DNA from: Liquorilactobacillus uvarum DSM 19971
GTDB lineage: Bacteria; Bacillota; Bacilli; Lactobacillales; Lactobacillaceae
Assembly (NCBI RefSeq): GCF_001434935.1
Contig: NZ_AZEG01000002.1
Location: 1-64,000 of the forward strand
DNA: 64,000 nucleotides
Reading direction: 5' to 3'
Shown here: positions 23,619 through 33,453 of the stretch, piece after piece
Position numbering within the stretch: position 1 is the stretch's first letter
Layout: each line of letters opens with the position of its first letter
Position numbers and translations under genes: made by a program
Notes under the pieces: generated by a model
Seen by the model: the letters and a program-made list of their open reading frames with translations, nothing else
The model's database searches: none
What the model was told of the DNA's origin: nothing

Positions 23619-24938
23619 TCAACGCTTTTTTTGTCTGCGTGAAATTTTTCGATCTTGCTGCTCTTTACGTTTGATTGCTCTTTTAATTTTATTTTTATAC
23701 CCAGGTTTACGCTTCTTGCGCTCTTTTTTTACTAATCCAATCAGATTCACATCAAGCTGTTCCTTCTTGACCTTGCGCTTTTGACGTCGATCTCGGTCGT
23801 ATGAATCAACAATTTCCCCATCTTTTAATGCTTTGGGTTTAAATTTCACACCCATCTGTTCAAGTTCAGAAATTTTTGCATCATCATTTGGAGTATAAAG
23901 CGTAATCGCTATCCCAGACATGCCATTACGTCCAGTACGACCAACACGATGAATAAAGAATTCAAGGTCATCGGGCAAGTCGTCATTGATAACATGTGAA
24001 ACGCCTTCTATATCGATCCCTCTTGAAGCCAAATCGGTAGCAACAACAAACTGATATTCAAGATTTTGAACTTCTCGCATAACGCGTTTCCGTTGCCTAG
24101 GAGGAATATCCCCATGTATCTTTGCTACCTTCAACCCCTGTGCACGTAGGTAATCAGTCAACTCATCTGCTCGTGTCTTAGTATTGGTAAAAATCAAAGC
24201 CAAGTATGGCTGTCCCATTGTTAACAACTGGTATATTATACCATTTCGATCTCGTCCCTTAGTGGAAAGCAGCCAGTTGTCAACCGTTGGACTAATAACT
24301 GTTTTATTTTCAACGACTTCAATAACAGGATCTTGCATATATTTACGTAAAAATGGTTTGAGTTTAGCCGGGATAGTTGCAGAGAAAACCAGCATCTGCA
24401 AGTCTTTTGGCAAAGTTGAAGCAATTGCATCAACGTCTTTTAGAAAACCAAGATCTAAGGTCATATCGGCCTCATCAACAACCATATATTGGGCATTATG
24501 AATGTCCAAATCATTGCTGCTAACCAAATCAAGTATTCGCCCTGGAGTTCCAATCACTAATTGGGGCTGATGATGATGCAATTTTTCAATTTGACGCTGT
24601 TTGTCTGTGCCACCAACATAATTGTGCACCATAAGCGGCTGGTCTCCCTGTTCAGTCAGTTGTTTCGCAGCCTCATAAATCTGATATGCAAGTTCACGAC
24701 TCGGTGTTGTAATGACGGCTTGAACGCTTTTATTGTTTACATCAATTGAATTCAAAATTGGCAATAAGAAAGTATGTGTCTTACCACTCCCTGTTTGCGA
24801 CTGTCCAACCACACTTTGGTCATTCATTATGACCGGTATAAGTCTCTTCTGAATTTCAGTTGGTTCTTTGAAATGAATTTTGTCTAAAGCTTTTTCAAGA
24901 AAAGGTTGAAAACCGAATTCCTTAAACGAATTAATCAT
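23619..24938 (-). CDS. cshB: DEAD-box RNA helicase, CshB type
   Basis: 439-aa ATP-dependent RNA helicase. Motifs appear in order: Q motif (PTEIQKRLIP), I (SQTGSGKT), Ia (TPSRELA), Ib (TPGR), II (VDEADMTLD), III (SAT), IV (LIFTNT), V (VATDLASRGID) and VI (HRVGRTGRNG). A short, very basic C-terminal tail (~60 residues) probably binds RNA. The family aids cold growth, mRNA decay and ribosome assembly. It overlaps the end of nrnA by 8 bases. CshB rather than CshA is chosen because of the short tail and the nrnA neighbour. Confidence 0.9.
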   Translation of the reverse strand: MINSFKEFGFQPFLEKALDKIHFKEPTEIQKRLIPVIMNDQSVVGQSQTGSGKTHTFLLPILNSIDVNNKSVQAVITTPSRELAYQIYEAAKQLTEQGDQPLMVHNYVGGTDKQRQIEKLHHHQPQLVIGTPGRILDLVSSNDLDIHNAQYMVVDEADMTLDLGFLKDVDAIASTLPKDLQMLVFSATIPAKLKPFLRKYMQDPVIEVVENKTVISPTVDNWLLSTKGRDRNGIIYQLLTMGQPYLALIFTNTKTRADELTDYLRAQGLKVAKIHGDIPPRQRKRVMREVQNLEYQFVVATDLASRGIDIEGVSHVINDDLPDDLEFFIHRVGRTGRNGMSGIAITLYTPNDDAKISELEQMGVKFKPKALKDGEIVDSYDRDRRQKRKVKKEQLDVNLIGLVKKERKKRKPGYKNKIKRAIKRKEQQDRKISRRQKKR

Positions 24939-25893
24939 TAGATTCTCCTGTATAGCCGGCTGCTATTGCATCCAGCTTTTTAATATATTCTGGTATTTTT
25001 TCTCCATCAGGCATAAAAGCCCCGCTAGCTAACGGATGGCCTCCACCTGCATACTCTTTAGCAAGCTCATTAATAACGGGTCCCTTTGAGCGAATGCGCA
25101 GTCGAAAAGAACCATCTTTCTGCTGAACAAGAATCGTCCAGCACTTGACTTCAATTATTTTACCAAGTAACGGTACGATTGGAGCAGTGCTTGCATCCTT
25201 TATTTCGAATTTTTCCAAGATCTCTCTCGGCAGTACAATGTACGCTGCACCATTCTCCGTAATAGTCATATTTTCATAAACATAAGCTGCCAATCGTGCT
25301 ACCGGCAATGCAATGCTATCTAGCTTTTGATTGATTTTTGCAGCTTCAAAATCATGCTCCATTAGTTGACCAGCAATTCGCATCGTATGAGGTGTTGTAG
25401 CATCGTACATAAATCTTCCAGTATCTCCAATAATTCCGGCGTACAACATTCGCGCAGCATCATCAGGTACAGTAAGCTGACCCTCGACCGCGTTCACAAG
25501 ATCCATAATCATTTCAGAGCAACTTGATGCATGCGGATTGACCCAACAGATATCTCCGTAAGGATCTTCATTAGGATGATGATCAATCTTGATCAGATAT
25601 TTTCCCTTTGTATAACGTTTATCATCAACTCGAGGCTGATTAGCCGTATCTGTGACGATTACGAGTGCTTCTTTATAAGTATCGTCTTCAATTTTTTCCT
25701 GCTCTGCTATCCAAGAAAGCCCATGAACATTTTCACCTACCTGATAAACTTTTTTATCAGGAAAGTTCATTCGAATAATAGCTGCAAGCCCACACTGTGA
25801 TCCATATGCATCAGGATCTGGCCGCTGGTGGCGATGAATAATAATGGTTTCGTACTTTTTTATCTGCTCAAGAATATTTGTTTCTATCGACAT
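24931..25893 (-). CDS. nrnA: DHH-family nanoRNase / pAp phosphatase NrnA
   Basis: 320-aa DHH/DHHA1 phosphoesterase. Metal-site motifs are IIIHRHQRPDPDAYGSQ (residues ~18-34), VTDTAN, the signature KIDHHPNEDPYGD, and GDTGRF. The C-terminal DHHA1 domain ends near AGGGHPLASGA. NrnA degrades 2-5 nt RNA and 3'-phosphoadenosine 5'-phosphate. It lies 11 bases after the MBL-fold gene and overlaps cshB, linking it to an RNA-turnover operon. Confidence 0.93.
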   Translation of the reverse strand: MSIETNILEQIKKYETIIIHRHQRPDPDAYGSQCGLAAIIRMNFPDKKVYQVGENVHGLSWIAEQEKIEDDTYKEALVIVTDTANQPRVDDKRYTKGKYLIKIDHHPNEDPYGDICWVNPHASSCSEMIMDLVNAVEGQLTVPDDAARMLYAGIIGDTGRFMYDATTPHTMRIAGQLMEHDFEAAKINQKLDSIALPVARLAAYVYENMTITENGAAYIVLPREILEKFEIKDASTAPIVPLLGKIIEVKCWTILVQQKDGSFRLRIRSKGPVINELAKEYAGGGHPLASGAFMPDGEKIPEYIKKLDAIAAGYTGESND

Positions 25894-25904
25894 CCTAGTT
25901 CTCC

Positions 25905-26588
25905 TTAAATTTCAAAAGATTTTCCTACAGTGGCCTTTATCCCGACCCCAAACGCCAACTTATTAATATATGCCGCAGCGTCTTGTTTTATCTGTGGAAA
26001 AGTGTTGTAGTGAATTGGCAGTACATGTTTGGCTTTAACGAATGATGCAGCGCGAACTGCATCTTCCGGTCCCATCGTAAAGTAATCGCCGATCGGCAAA
26101 AATGCCAAATCAACTCCACTTCCGCCATTGACCAATTGCATATCTGAAAAGAGTGCTGTATCCCCCGCATCATATAAAACTTTTCCATCAATATGCAATT
26201 CAAAACCAGCGGCAACGCCCAAAGTACGCGGAGTATTTCCATTTTGTGGAAGCGCCGCTGTATGCCAAGCTGGGATAAGCTTGACCGAACCAAAGTCAGT
26301 TTTCAAAGAACCGCCAAAATTGATACCATAAGCCTTAAGTCCTTTTTCACCAAAATACGCCGCCAAATCAGTAATTGCGATTACTGTTGCCCCAGTTTTC
26401 TGTGCAATCTCAACAGTATCTCCTACATGATCAAAATGAGCATGTGTCACCAAAATGAAATTCGGTCGACATTCCTCAACTTTCAGATCCGTTGCTGGAT
26501 TATCTGTAATAAACGGATCAATCAAAATATTAGTCTTGTTTTCAGTAACAATTTCAATAACCGCATGTCCATGCCATATTACTTTCAT
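25905..26588 (-). CDS. UPF0173 metal-dependent hydrolase (YtkL-like)
   Basis: 227-aa metallo-beta-lactamase-fold protein of the UPF0173 group. Visible features are the start MKVIWHGHAVIEI, the metal motif THAHFDHVGD (about residues 49-58), YDAGDTALFSDM, and HYNTFPQI near the end. The substrate is unknown. GGAGGTG precedes the ATG. It has its own promoter after dinB and probably leads an operon with nrnA and cshB. Confidence 0.9.
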   Translation of the reverse strand: MKVIWHGHAVIEIVTENKTNILIDPFITDNPATDLKVEECRPNFILVTHAHFDHVGDTVEIAQKTGATVIAITDLAAYFGEKGLKAYGINFGGSLKTDFGSVKLIPAWHTAALPQNGNTPRTLGVAAGFELHIDGKVLYDAGDTALFSDMQLVNGGSGVDLAFLPIGDYFTMGPEDAVRAASFVKAKHVLPIHYNTFPQIKQDAAAYINKLAFGVGIKATVGKSFEI

Positions 26589-26622
26589 CAGCTACACCTC
26601 CCAAATACTAACTTACATTACA

Positions 26623-26651
26623 AGTATACCTATAAAGACTAGCAATTACAA
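26623..26651 (-). promoter_or_regulatory. Promoter of the UPF0173-nrnA-cshB operon
   Basis: TTGTAA (26646-26651), 17-bp spacer, TATACT (26623-26628), 35 bases before the start codon. Confidence 0.75.
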
Positions 26652-26656
26652 AGCCG

Positions 26657-27745
26657 CTACTCTTTCCATAATGGCAATTTAATGTTTTCAAATCTCAGTT
26701 CATCGATGTTAGTTAAGGTTAGCCCTAACAAGCGGACATCAATTTCACTAGGTTGCATTTGATCAAACAACTGTCTGCCCCAAAATACAAAATTTTTTTT
26801 TTCGTTTACTAAATAATCGTCAAAAGTTATTCGTTTAGTCATTGTCTCAAACTGACTATTTCTAAGTTTCAGTACGAGTGTTTTCCCATGTTTTTGCTTT
26901 TGTTGTACAGTTTCTGCAAGTTTAGCTGCTAAAAAATCCAACTTGTCATCAACCTCGGCAGAACTTTTTAGTGGCTGATTAAGCGTTCGCTCAATTCCAA
27001 TTGATTTTCGTTTTCTTTTCCACTCGACCGGCCGTTCATCAATCCCGCGTACCCTTTGGTAAAGGATCTGACCCATTTTTCCGAATTTTGAAATCAGATC
27101 TACTTCACCCCACTCAAAAAGATCACTCCCTGTATCAATTCCCAACTGATGCATTTTAGGCGCAGTCTTCTTCCCAACTCCACGAAATTTATCAATTGGC
27201 AAATCAGACAAAAACGAGTTAACTTCTTCAGGCAAAACCAATGTAAGACCTGCTGGTTTATGATAATCTGAAGCTAATTTTGCCAAAAATTTATTATATG
27301 AAATTCCTGTTGAACAGGTTAGCTTTGTTTTCGCAAAGATTTCCTGCTGAATCAATTGAGCAATTCGTAAGGCCGAACCTATTTTCTTTTTATTCTCTGT
27401 CACATCCAGGTATGCTTCATCAAAAGCAATTGGTTCGACTTTGTCAGTATATTCATGAAAAATAGCATGTATCTCCTTTGATACACTCTTATATTTAGTG
27501 AAGTCCGGTGTAATAAAAACAGCCTGATGGCAAAGCCCATATGCCTCATGCGCACTCATTGCCGAGTGTATTCCAAAACGACGAGCCACATAATTAGCTG
27601 TTGTAACAACTCCTTTTCCCCCCGTATGACGTGGATCACGTGCGATTACAAGCGGTTGATTTTTATATTGCTTGTGATCGCGCATTTCAATTGACGCATA
27701 AAAAGCATCCATATCAACATGTACGATTTTACGCTTCAATTCCAC
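26657..27745 (-). CDS. dinB: DNA polymerase IV
   Basis: 362-aa Y-family translesion polymerase. The first catalytic Asp lies in [10 protein letters not shown], and the other acidic pair region is [10 protein letters not shown]. The HhH thumb part ([17 protein letters not shown]) and the little-finger domain with SIGIERTL follow. The start is taken as GTG at 27745, 8 bases after AGGGTGG; an earlier in-frame GTG at 27757 lies in that ribosome site. An SOS box sits in its promoter, consistent with damage induction. Confidence 0.94.
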   Translation of the reverse strand: MELKRKIVHVDMDAFYASIEMRDHKQYKNQPLVIARDPRHTGGKGVVTTANYVARRFGIHSAMSAHEAYGLCHQAVFITPDFTKYKSVSKEIHAIFHEYTDKVEPIAFDEAYLDVTENKKKIGSALRIAQLIQQEIFAKTKLTCSTGISYNKFLAKLASDYHKPAGLTLVLPEEVNSFLSDLPIDKFRGVGKKTAPKMHQLGIDTGSDLFEWGEVDLISKFGKMGQILYQRVRGIDERPVEWKRKRKSIGIERTLNQPLKSSAEVDDKLDFLAAKLAETVQQKQKHGKTLVLKLRNSQFETMTKRITFDDYLVNEKKNFVFWGRQLFDQMQPSEIDVRLLGLTLTNIDELRFENIKLPLWKE

Positions 27746-27781
27746 AGTTATTACCACCCTGTAACCATTTTTGATACTTAA

Positions 27782-27810
27782 ATCATATCAGAACGTTAGT
27801 TCGTTTTCAA
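27782..27810 (-). promoter_or_regulatory. dinB promoter with LexA box in the spacer
   Basis: TTGAAA (27805-27810), 17 bp, TATGAT (27782-27787). The spacer contains CGAAC-TAAC-GTTCT (27790-27803), one mismatch from the Gram-positive SOS consensus CGAACNNNNGTTCG. Confidence 0.85.
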
Positions 27811-27823
27811 TTATTATCAACAC

Positions 27824-27862
27824 AAAAAAGCTTGCAACAGACTAATGCCTACTGCAAGCTTT
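27824..27862 (-). terminator. zwf terminator
   Basis: AAAGCTTGCA/TGCAAGCTTT stem, followed on the minus strand by TTTTTTGTG. The preceding gap 27863-28013 shows only a 12-base repeat of part of the terminator loop (GCAACAGACTAA). Confidence 0.85.
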
Positions 27863-28013
27863 CTTTGTTTTGAAATCATTTAATGGATATTTCAACAAGT
27901 TTTTTTCTAAATTAACTGTTGCCTTGTTCACAATAAAATCCTAGTTTCAATCATGCTCTTAGCAACAGACTAAAAATTTTCTTAATTCTGGTGCAGCTCT
28001 TTGCTTATTATAC

Positions 28014-29474
28014 TTATTTTTTTGCAGTGAAGATCCACTTGTGATCATCATGAGCTAACAATTCATCCGCTTCACGTGGCCCCATTGATCCGCTAATGTA
28101 TTCAACAGGTGCATCTTCCTGCTTATCCCATGCAGTACGAATAGCATCGACAAATTTCCATGAATATGCAACTTCTTCCCAATGTGTAAAATTGGTTGCA
28201 TCTCCACGCAACGCATCTAAAATCAATTTTTCATACGCTTCGGGTATTGGAGTACTATCGCTTTCAGACTGCAGTAAATCCAACTTTTGAACCTGCAGAC
28301 CGAAATTCTGACCAACTTTTTTCACATTCATCTGCAGGTAGATCTCACCTTCAGGTTCTACGATAATCGTCAAAATATTTTTCCCAAGCTTCTCAGACCC
28401 AAAAATATTCTTAGGAACATCTTTAAAGACAATATCAATGCGCGTTGTTTTTTTTGCGAGTCGTTTACCAGTTCTAATATATATCGGAACGCCAGAAAAA
28501 TTCTCGCTGTTAACAAACAGCTTACCTGCTACAAAAGTCTCAGTTCGAGAATTATCTGCAATTTGCTCCTCTTGCCGATAGCCTTTAAGACCTTGCGATT
28601 GCGCATATTGGGCTCTTACAAAGTTTTCTTGCACCTCTTCAGGCGTGTACACTTGCAGTGCTTTTAACGCATATATCTTTTCACGTCTAATATCAGTCTC
28701 AGTAAAAGAAGCTGGCATATTCATTGTTAGCAATGAAACGATCTGCAAAATATGATTTTGAACCATATCACGCAAAGCTCCTGCTGTTTCGTAATAGCCT
28801 GCACGCTCTTCGACACCCAGTGCTTCACTTAACGTAATCTGGATGTTATCAATATAGCGATTATTCCAAAGTGCGCGGAAAAGATTATTTCCAAAACGAA
28901 CAGCTGCAATATTTTGAATCATTTCTTTACCTAAGTAATGATCAATTCTAAAAACAGAATCTTCGGCAAAGTAGCGTCCAATCGAGTCATTCAACTCCCT
29001 TGCGCTTGGCAGGTCATGTCCGAATGGTTTTTCGATTATAAGACGATTATATCCATTATCTGTTACTATATTTTGCGATTTCAAATGTTCAGCGATTGTT
29101 CCAAAAAAGCGCGGTGACATTGCCAAATAAAATAAACGATTGCCACCAATACTGTACTTTTCATCTAGTCGTTGAGCCAATTTTTGCAGAGTTACATAGT
29201 GCTCCGTATCATTGACATTGTGCGACTGATAATAAAAATGCTGTGCAAACTCATCCGCATCTTCTTTGGAAGTACCATCCGTAGTTACCGACTTTCTAAC
29301 AACTTCTTGGAAATACTCATCAGTCCATGGACGACGCGCTGTACCTATCACAGCAAAATTTTCTTTTAAAAAACCTTTTTCATACAATTCAAACAATGAT
29401 GGATATAATTTTCGTTTCGCAAGATCCCCTGTTCCACCGAAAATAATAAAGAGTGCTTGTTGTCTTGTATCCAT
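28014..29474 (-). CDS. zwf: Glucose-6-phosphate 1-dehydrogenase
   Basis: 486-aa NADP-linked dehydrogenase, first step of the pentose phosphate or phosphoketolase route. The Rossmann motif FGGTGDLAKRKLYPSL lies near residue 13, the active-site segment FRIDHYLGKEM is central (about residue 175), and the C-terminal G6PD domain is complete. The ATG at 29474 gives the family's normal N-terminus; an upstream in-frame GTG adds seven residues. The ribosome site is weak (AAGTGGTG). It is flanked by its own terminator and lies downstream of the fab operon on the same strand. Confidence 0.95.
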   Translation of the reverse strand: MDTRQQALFIIFGGTGDLAKRKLYPSLFELYEKGFLKENFAVIGTARRPWTDEYFQEVVRKSVTTDGTSKEDADEFAQHFYYQSHNVNDTEHYVTLQKLAQRLDEKYSIGGNRLFYLAMSPRFFGTIAEHLKSQNIVTDNGYNRLIIEKPFGHDLPSARELNDSIGRYFAEDSVFRIDHYLGKEMIQNIAAVRFGNNLFRALWNNRYIDNIQITLSEALGVEERAGYYETAGALRDMVQNHILQIVSLLTMNMPASFTETDIRREKIYALKALQVYTPEEVQENFVRAQYAQSQGLKGYRQEEQIADNSRTETFVAGKLFVNSENFSGVPIYIRTGKRLAKKTTRIDIVFKDVPKNIFGSEKLGKNILTIIVEPEGEIYLQMNVKKVGQNFGLQVQKLDLLQSESDSTPIPEAYEKLILDALRGDATNFTHWEEVAYSWKFVDAIRTAWDKQEDAPVEYISGSMGPREADELLAHDDHKWIFTAKK

Positions 29475-29650
29475 AATTAGCTGCACCACTTTCACTTAAT
29501 ATCTTTACACTTATATAAACATCAGTGTACTTGTAAAAAAGAGTTTTAACAAGTATCGAGTATTCTTTAAATCTTATGTAGAACCTGAAAAAAGCGTAAG
29601 ACTTAAACAATTTATTAAGTTCTTAATTTTTCTAGCGAAACAAAGAACTT

Positions 29651-30409
29651 TTAAATTAAGTGAACACCTTTATCTACGTAAATAACATCTCCAACAACAC
29701 CTGTCGAAAGATCACTTACAAGGAACGAAGCTGCTCCGCCTATTTGTTCCGTAGTTACTGATTCGCCGTCGACCGTTCTCTCACGTGACAAACGTAACAG
29801 ATCTCCATGATCTTTAACCCCTGTAACAGCTAATGTTTTAACTGCTCCAGCAGAAATGGCATTAACTCTAACACCATATTTTGCCATATCGCGTGCCAGA
29901 TAACGAACATTTGCTTCAAGTGCAGCTTTAGCAACTCCCATTACATTATAGTTAGGGATAGCACGTTCTGAACCAAAATAAGTTAATGTTACGATACTAG
30001 CAGGATCATTTAATATTTTAATGCCGTATTTTGCAACTGCTATCAGTGAGTATGCAGAAATATTTTGTGCCAAGGCATACCCTTCGCGGCTAGAATTCAT
30101 AATATCCCCAGCGAGTTCTTCTTTCTTAGCAAAAGCAATTGCATGGACAATCCCATCTATTTTTCCAAAGCGATCTGCTACTTGACCAAATGCTTTTTCA
30201 ATGCTTTCATCACTGGAAACATCACATTCAATCAGACGATCCTCATCCTGTACTAACCGATTCAAACTTTTTTTCAATCGTTCATTTTGATACGTAAAAA
30301 TGAGCTCTGCACCATTATCAAGCATTGATTGTGCACAGCCCCAAGCAATACTCCGTTTATTTGCAGCACCCATTATCAGAATTTTTTTACCGCTTAATAA
30401 TTTATCCAA
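29651..30409 (-). CDS. fabI: Enoyl-ACP reductase FabI
   Basis: 252-aa NAD(P)H-dependent reductase for the last step of each elongation cycle. Visible features are the atypical SDR start GKKILIMGAANKRSIAWG, and the catalytic pair Tyr and Lys in PNYNVMGVAKAALEANV. A TTG start at 30409 is 9 bases after GGAGG; an earlier in-frame TTG is too close. It is the last gene of the fatty-acid operon, 22 bases after accA. It is the target class of triclosan-like inhibitors. Confidence 0.94.
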   Translation of the reverse strand: MDKLLSGKKILIMGAANKRSIAWGCAQSMLDNGAELIFTYQNERLKKSLNRLVQDEDRLIECDVSSDESIEKAFGQVADRFGKIDGIVHAIAFAKKEELAGDIMNSSREGYALAQNISAYSLIAVAKYGIKILNDPASIVTLTYFGSERAIPNYNVMGVAKAALEANVRYLARDMAKYGVRVNAISAGAVKTLAVTGVKDHGDLLRLSRERTVDGESVTTEQIGGAASFLVSDLSTGVVGDVIYVDKGVHLI

Positions 30410-30431
30410 TCTCTTCAACCTCCATCAAAAC

Positions 30432-31220
30432 CTAGAACTGGCGGAACCTTTGCTGACGTTTCTCTATCAATTCAAATGACGTCAACTTCTCCAAATCAAT
30501 CAATTCTTTTTGCAATATCTTCTTAACAGCTTTAAATACACGTTTGTGTGATCTTGATTCAGGAACTATACCGTCAATTATATGCTGTTCAAGCAATTTT
30601 TCTGGTGTCAACTGCATCACATCCGCAGCTTCATCAGCTCGACTGCTATCCTTCCATAAAATTGCCGCAAATCCTTCAGGTGATAAAACAGAATACATGC
30701 TATTTTCAAACATCCAGACGCGATCCCCACAAGCTAAAGCAAGTGCACCTCCACTACCACCCTCACCATAAATCATTGAAATAACAGGTATTTTGACACT
30801 GCTGATTTCAAGTAAATTACGGGCAATAGCTTCGCCCTGACCATTTTCCTCAGCCGATTTGCCTGGATATGCACCAGCTGTATTTACTAACGTAATAACA
30901 GGACGACCAAACTTTTCAGCTTGTTTAATCAACCGCAGCGATTTACGATAGCCTGAGGGTTCTGGGCAGCCAAAGTGTGTTCTGAGACGTTCTTCTGCAG
31001 ACTTGCCCTTATTCGTTGCAATAACAGTGACTGGAGTATCATTAAATTTAGCGATACCCCCAACTATTGCCGCATCATCATCTGATAAACGATCACCATG
31101 AAGTTCCATAAATTCGCTAAAAATCCCATCAATCAACTCGTAGGCAGACATTTTTTCTTCACTGCGAGCATTAGCAACAATTTGAGCAGCCGTTTTTTTC
31201 TTATCAAGTAAACTAACCAT
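30432..31220 (-). CDS. accA: Acetyl-CoA carboxylase carboxyltransferase, alpha subunit
   Basis: 262-aa subunit that, with AccD, transfers the carboxyl group from biotin to acetyl-CoA. Family motifs are GDRLSDDDAAIVGGIAKF, TNKGKSAEERLRTHFG, TLVNTAGAYPG, and GEGGSGGALALACGD (oxyanion hole). ATG at 31220 with GGGAG eight bases upstream is chosen; it overlaps the accD end by 8 bases. Length is typical of lactobacillar AccA. Confidence 0.95.
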   Translation of the reverse strand: MVSLLDKKKTAAQIVANARSEEKMSAYELIDGIFSEFMELHGDRLSDDDAAIVGGIAKFNDTPVTVIATNKGKSAEERLRTHFGCPEPSGYRKSLRLIKQAEKFGRPVITLVNTAGAYPGKSAEENGQGEAIARNLLEISSVKIPVISMIYGEGGSGGALALACGDRVWMFENSMYSVLSPEGFAAILWKDSSRADEAADVMQLTPEKLLEQHIIDGIVPESRSHKRVFKAVKKILQKELIDLEKLTSFELIEKRQQRFRQF

Positions 31221-32070
31221 TTGCATCACTCCCTTTGCTATGCAGTTCAAGCAGCCATGCAAGCTTCTTCTTAATGTCTTTTCTTGCAACAATAGCATCT
31301 ATGAAGCCATGTTCTAGTACACGTTCAGCATCTTGCAGATCACTAGGAACCTTTTGATGCGTTGTTTGTTCAATCACTCGTTTTCCAGCGAAGCCAACCA
31401 AGACACGCGGTTCAGATAAAATAATATCCCCTTGCATTGCAAAACTAGCTGTTACACCACCAGTTGTCGGATCCGTTAAGACAGTAATATATAGTAATCC
31501 TGCTTCTGAGTGACGTTTGACCGCCTGCGAAATTTTTGCCATCTGCATCAATGAAAAAATTCCTTCTTGCATCCTTGCGCCCCCAGATGAGGTGAACAGA
31601 ACTACAGGAACCTTTTGACGTGTTGCTCGTTCAAAAAGGCGTGTTATTTTTTCACCAGTGATCGTTCCCATTGAGCCCATGATAAACGCAGGGTCCATAA
31701 TTCCTAATGCTAGGCGCTGGTCCTCTATCTTAGCCATCCCTGTCAAAACAGAATCATTCAATCCCGTCTGTACGCGCGCTTTAGAAAGCTTTTTTTGATA
31801 GTTTGGGAACTTTAGCGGGTCAGTTGTCTTTAAAGAATCATCCATCTCTGAAAAAGAATCCACTAACCATTTTAAACGTTCACGCGCAGTAATTCTAAAA
31901 CCGTATTCACAATTGGGACAAACTTGGTAAACACCCAGATCCTTATGATAGAAAGACTGATGACATTTTGGGCATGCGATCCACATCCCGGATGGAACCT
32001 TTTCTCCAGCTTTTTTATCAGCCTTTATATGTTTGTGTCCCAATGTTTTTAATTCATTAAATAATTGCAC
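31213..32070 (-). CDS. accD: Acetyl-CoA carboxylase carboxyltransferase, beta subunit
   Basis: 285-aa partner of AccA. It begins with a four-Cys zinc ribbon (CPKCHQSFY, then CPNCEYGF), followed by the crotonase-fold domain with TSSGGARMQEG and TDPTTGGVTASFAM. A GTG at 32070 is the likely start: GGAGG lies 7 bases upstream, and the codon stands two bases after the accC stop. It overlaps accA. Confidence 0.95.
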   Translation of the reverse strand: MQLFNELKTLGHKHIKADKKAGEKVPSGMWIACPKCHQSFYHKDLGVYQVCPNCEYGFRITARERLKWLVDSFSEMDDSLKTTDPLKFPNYQKKLSKARVQTGLNDSVLTGMAKIEDQRLALGIMDPAFIMGSMGTITGEKITRLFERATRQKVPVVLFTSSGGARMQEGIFSLMQMAKISQAVKRHSEAGLLYITVLTDPTTGGVTASFAMQGDIILSEPRVLVGFAGKRVIEQTTHQKVPSDLQDAERVLEHGFIDAIVARKDIKKKLAWLLELHSKGSDANG

Positions 32071-32072
32071 AC

Positions 32073-33437
32073 CTAATCCTCCTTCTTCCACCTTGGTAGG
32101 AAGGATTTCTCAAGATAATCAGTCGTCACTCGTCCGTTCTTAAAAGTATCGTCATCAAGCAGCGCTAAATGGAACGCTTGATTCGTTGTGATACCATCAA
32201 TCAGCATCTCATTTAAAAGCCGTTTAATTTTTTGAATCGCTTCATTGCGGTCATTCCCCAAGGCAATAACCTTAGCTACCATTGAGTCATAGAAGGGCGA
32301 AATTTTGACACCAGCGTATAAAGCCGAATCAATCCGCATCCCTAAATTTCCGACAGGAAAATACAAATATTTAACTTTTCCAACTGACGGGGCAAAATTC
32401 TTTGCTGGATCTTCAGCATTAATACGACACTCAATCGCATGACCCTGACAATGAATATCTGCTTGTTTAAACGGTAATTCTTCGCCAGCAGCCACACTAA
32501 CTTGTGCTTTTACCAAGTCAATACTTGTAACCATTTCCGTAACTGTATGCTCAACTTGGATACGAGTATTCATTTCCATAAAATAGAAATTATGCTCCTT
32601 ATCCATCAAGAATTCAATTGTTCCTGTATTAACATAATTAATCGCGTTAGCAGCCCTGACTGCTATCTTGCCCAAGAAATTACGCTGATCTTCTGTAATC
32701 AGCTCACATGGACTTTCTTCGATAACTTTCTGCTTGTTTCGTTGAACAGAACAATCACGTTCAGGGAAGTAGACTGCATTACCTTGTTTATCACGAAAAA
32801 TTTGAACCTCAATATGCTTAACATCTTCCATGATTTTTTCCAAATACATTCTTGAATCACCAAAAGACACAACGGCCTCTTGCTGTGCTTCCTCAAAATT
32901 GTTTTGTAATTGTTCTTCACTATCAACTCTTCGGATACCTTTACCGCCGCCACCGGCAGCAGCTTTCAGCAATATTGGATAACCGACTTTATTCGCAATC
33001 CTTCGAGCATCATCAGTATTATCGACAAAACCTTCACTACCAGGAATAACTGGCACACCGCTTGCTCGCATCTGTTCGCGCGCGTTTGCCTTATTTCCCA
33101 TCAAGTCGATCGTTTCCGATTTAGGTCCGATAAAAGTGATGCCGCATGCTTCACACATTTCGACAAATTGGCTGTTTTCCGACAAAAAACCAAAACCCGG
33201 GTGAATTGCTTCTGCTCCTGTTCCGACTGCTGCACTTAAAATATTTTTCATATTTAAATATGACGCTTGCGGACGAGCAGTTCCGACACAAACAGCCTCA
33301 TCAGCCAATTGAACATGCAAACTTTCACGATCAACATCAGAATAGATTGCTACTGACTTGATTCCTAACTCTTTTAGTGAGCGAATGATGCGAACGGCAA
33401 TTTCACCGCGATTAGCTACTAGAACCTTTTTAAACAT
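32073..33437 (-). CDS. accC: Biotin carboxylase AccC
   Basis: 454-aa ATP-grasp enzyme that carboxylates biotin on AccB. The N-terminal domain begins MFKKVLVANRGEIAVRI, followed by the glycine-rich AAAGGGGKGIRRV, the KHIEVQIF and EMNTRIQVEHTVTEM catalytic segments, and the C-terminal domain with HAIECRINAEDP. ATG at 33437 follows AGGGGTG by 6-7 bases; an upstream in-frame start adds eight atypical residues. Confidence 0.96.
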   Translation of the reverse strand: MFKKVLVANRGEIAVRIIRSLKELGIKSVAIYSDVDRESLHVQLADEAVCVGTARPQASYLNMKNILSAAVGTGAEAIHPGFGFLSENSQFVEMCEACGITFIGPKSETIDLMGNKANAREQMRASGVPVIPGSEGFVDNTDDARRIANKVGYPILLKAAAGGGGKGIRRVDSEEQLQNNFEEAQQEAVVSFGDSRMYLEKIMEDVKHIEVQIFRDKQGNAVYFPERDCSVQRNKQKVIEESPCELITEDQRNFLGKIAVRAANAINYVNTGTIEFLMDKEHNFYFMEMNTRIQVEHTVTEMVTSIDLVKAQVSVAAGEELPFKQADIHCQGHAIECRINAEDPAKNFAPSVGKVKYLYFPVGNLGMRIDSALYAGVKISPFYDSMVAKVIALGNDRNEAIQKIKRLLNEMLIDGITTNQAFHLALLDDDTFKNGRVTTDYLEKSFLPRWKKED

Positions 33438-33453
33438 CAAATCACCCCTAACT

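Noticed and set aside
27834-27973. Repeated GCAACAGACTAA on both sides of the zwf 3' end
   Set aside because: A single 12-base duplication next to a terminator is most simply a partial terminator copy; no mobile element features.
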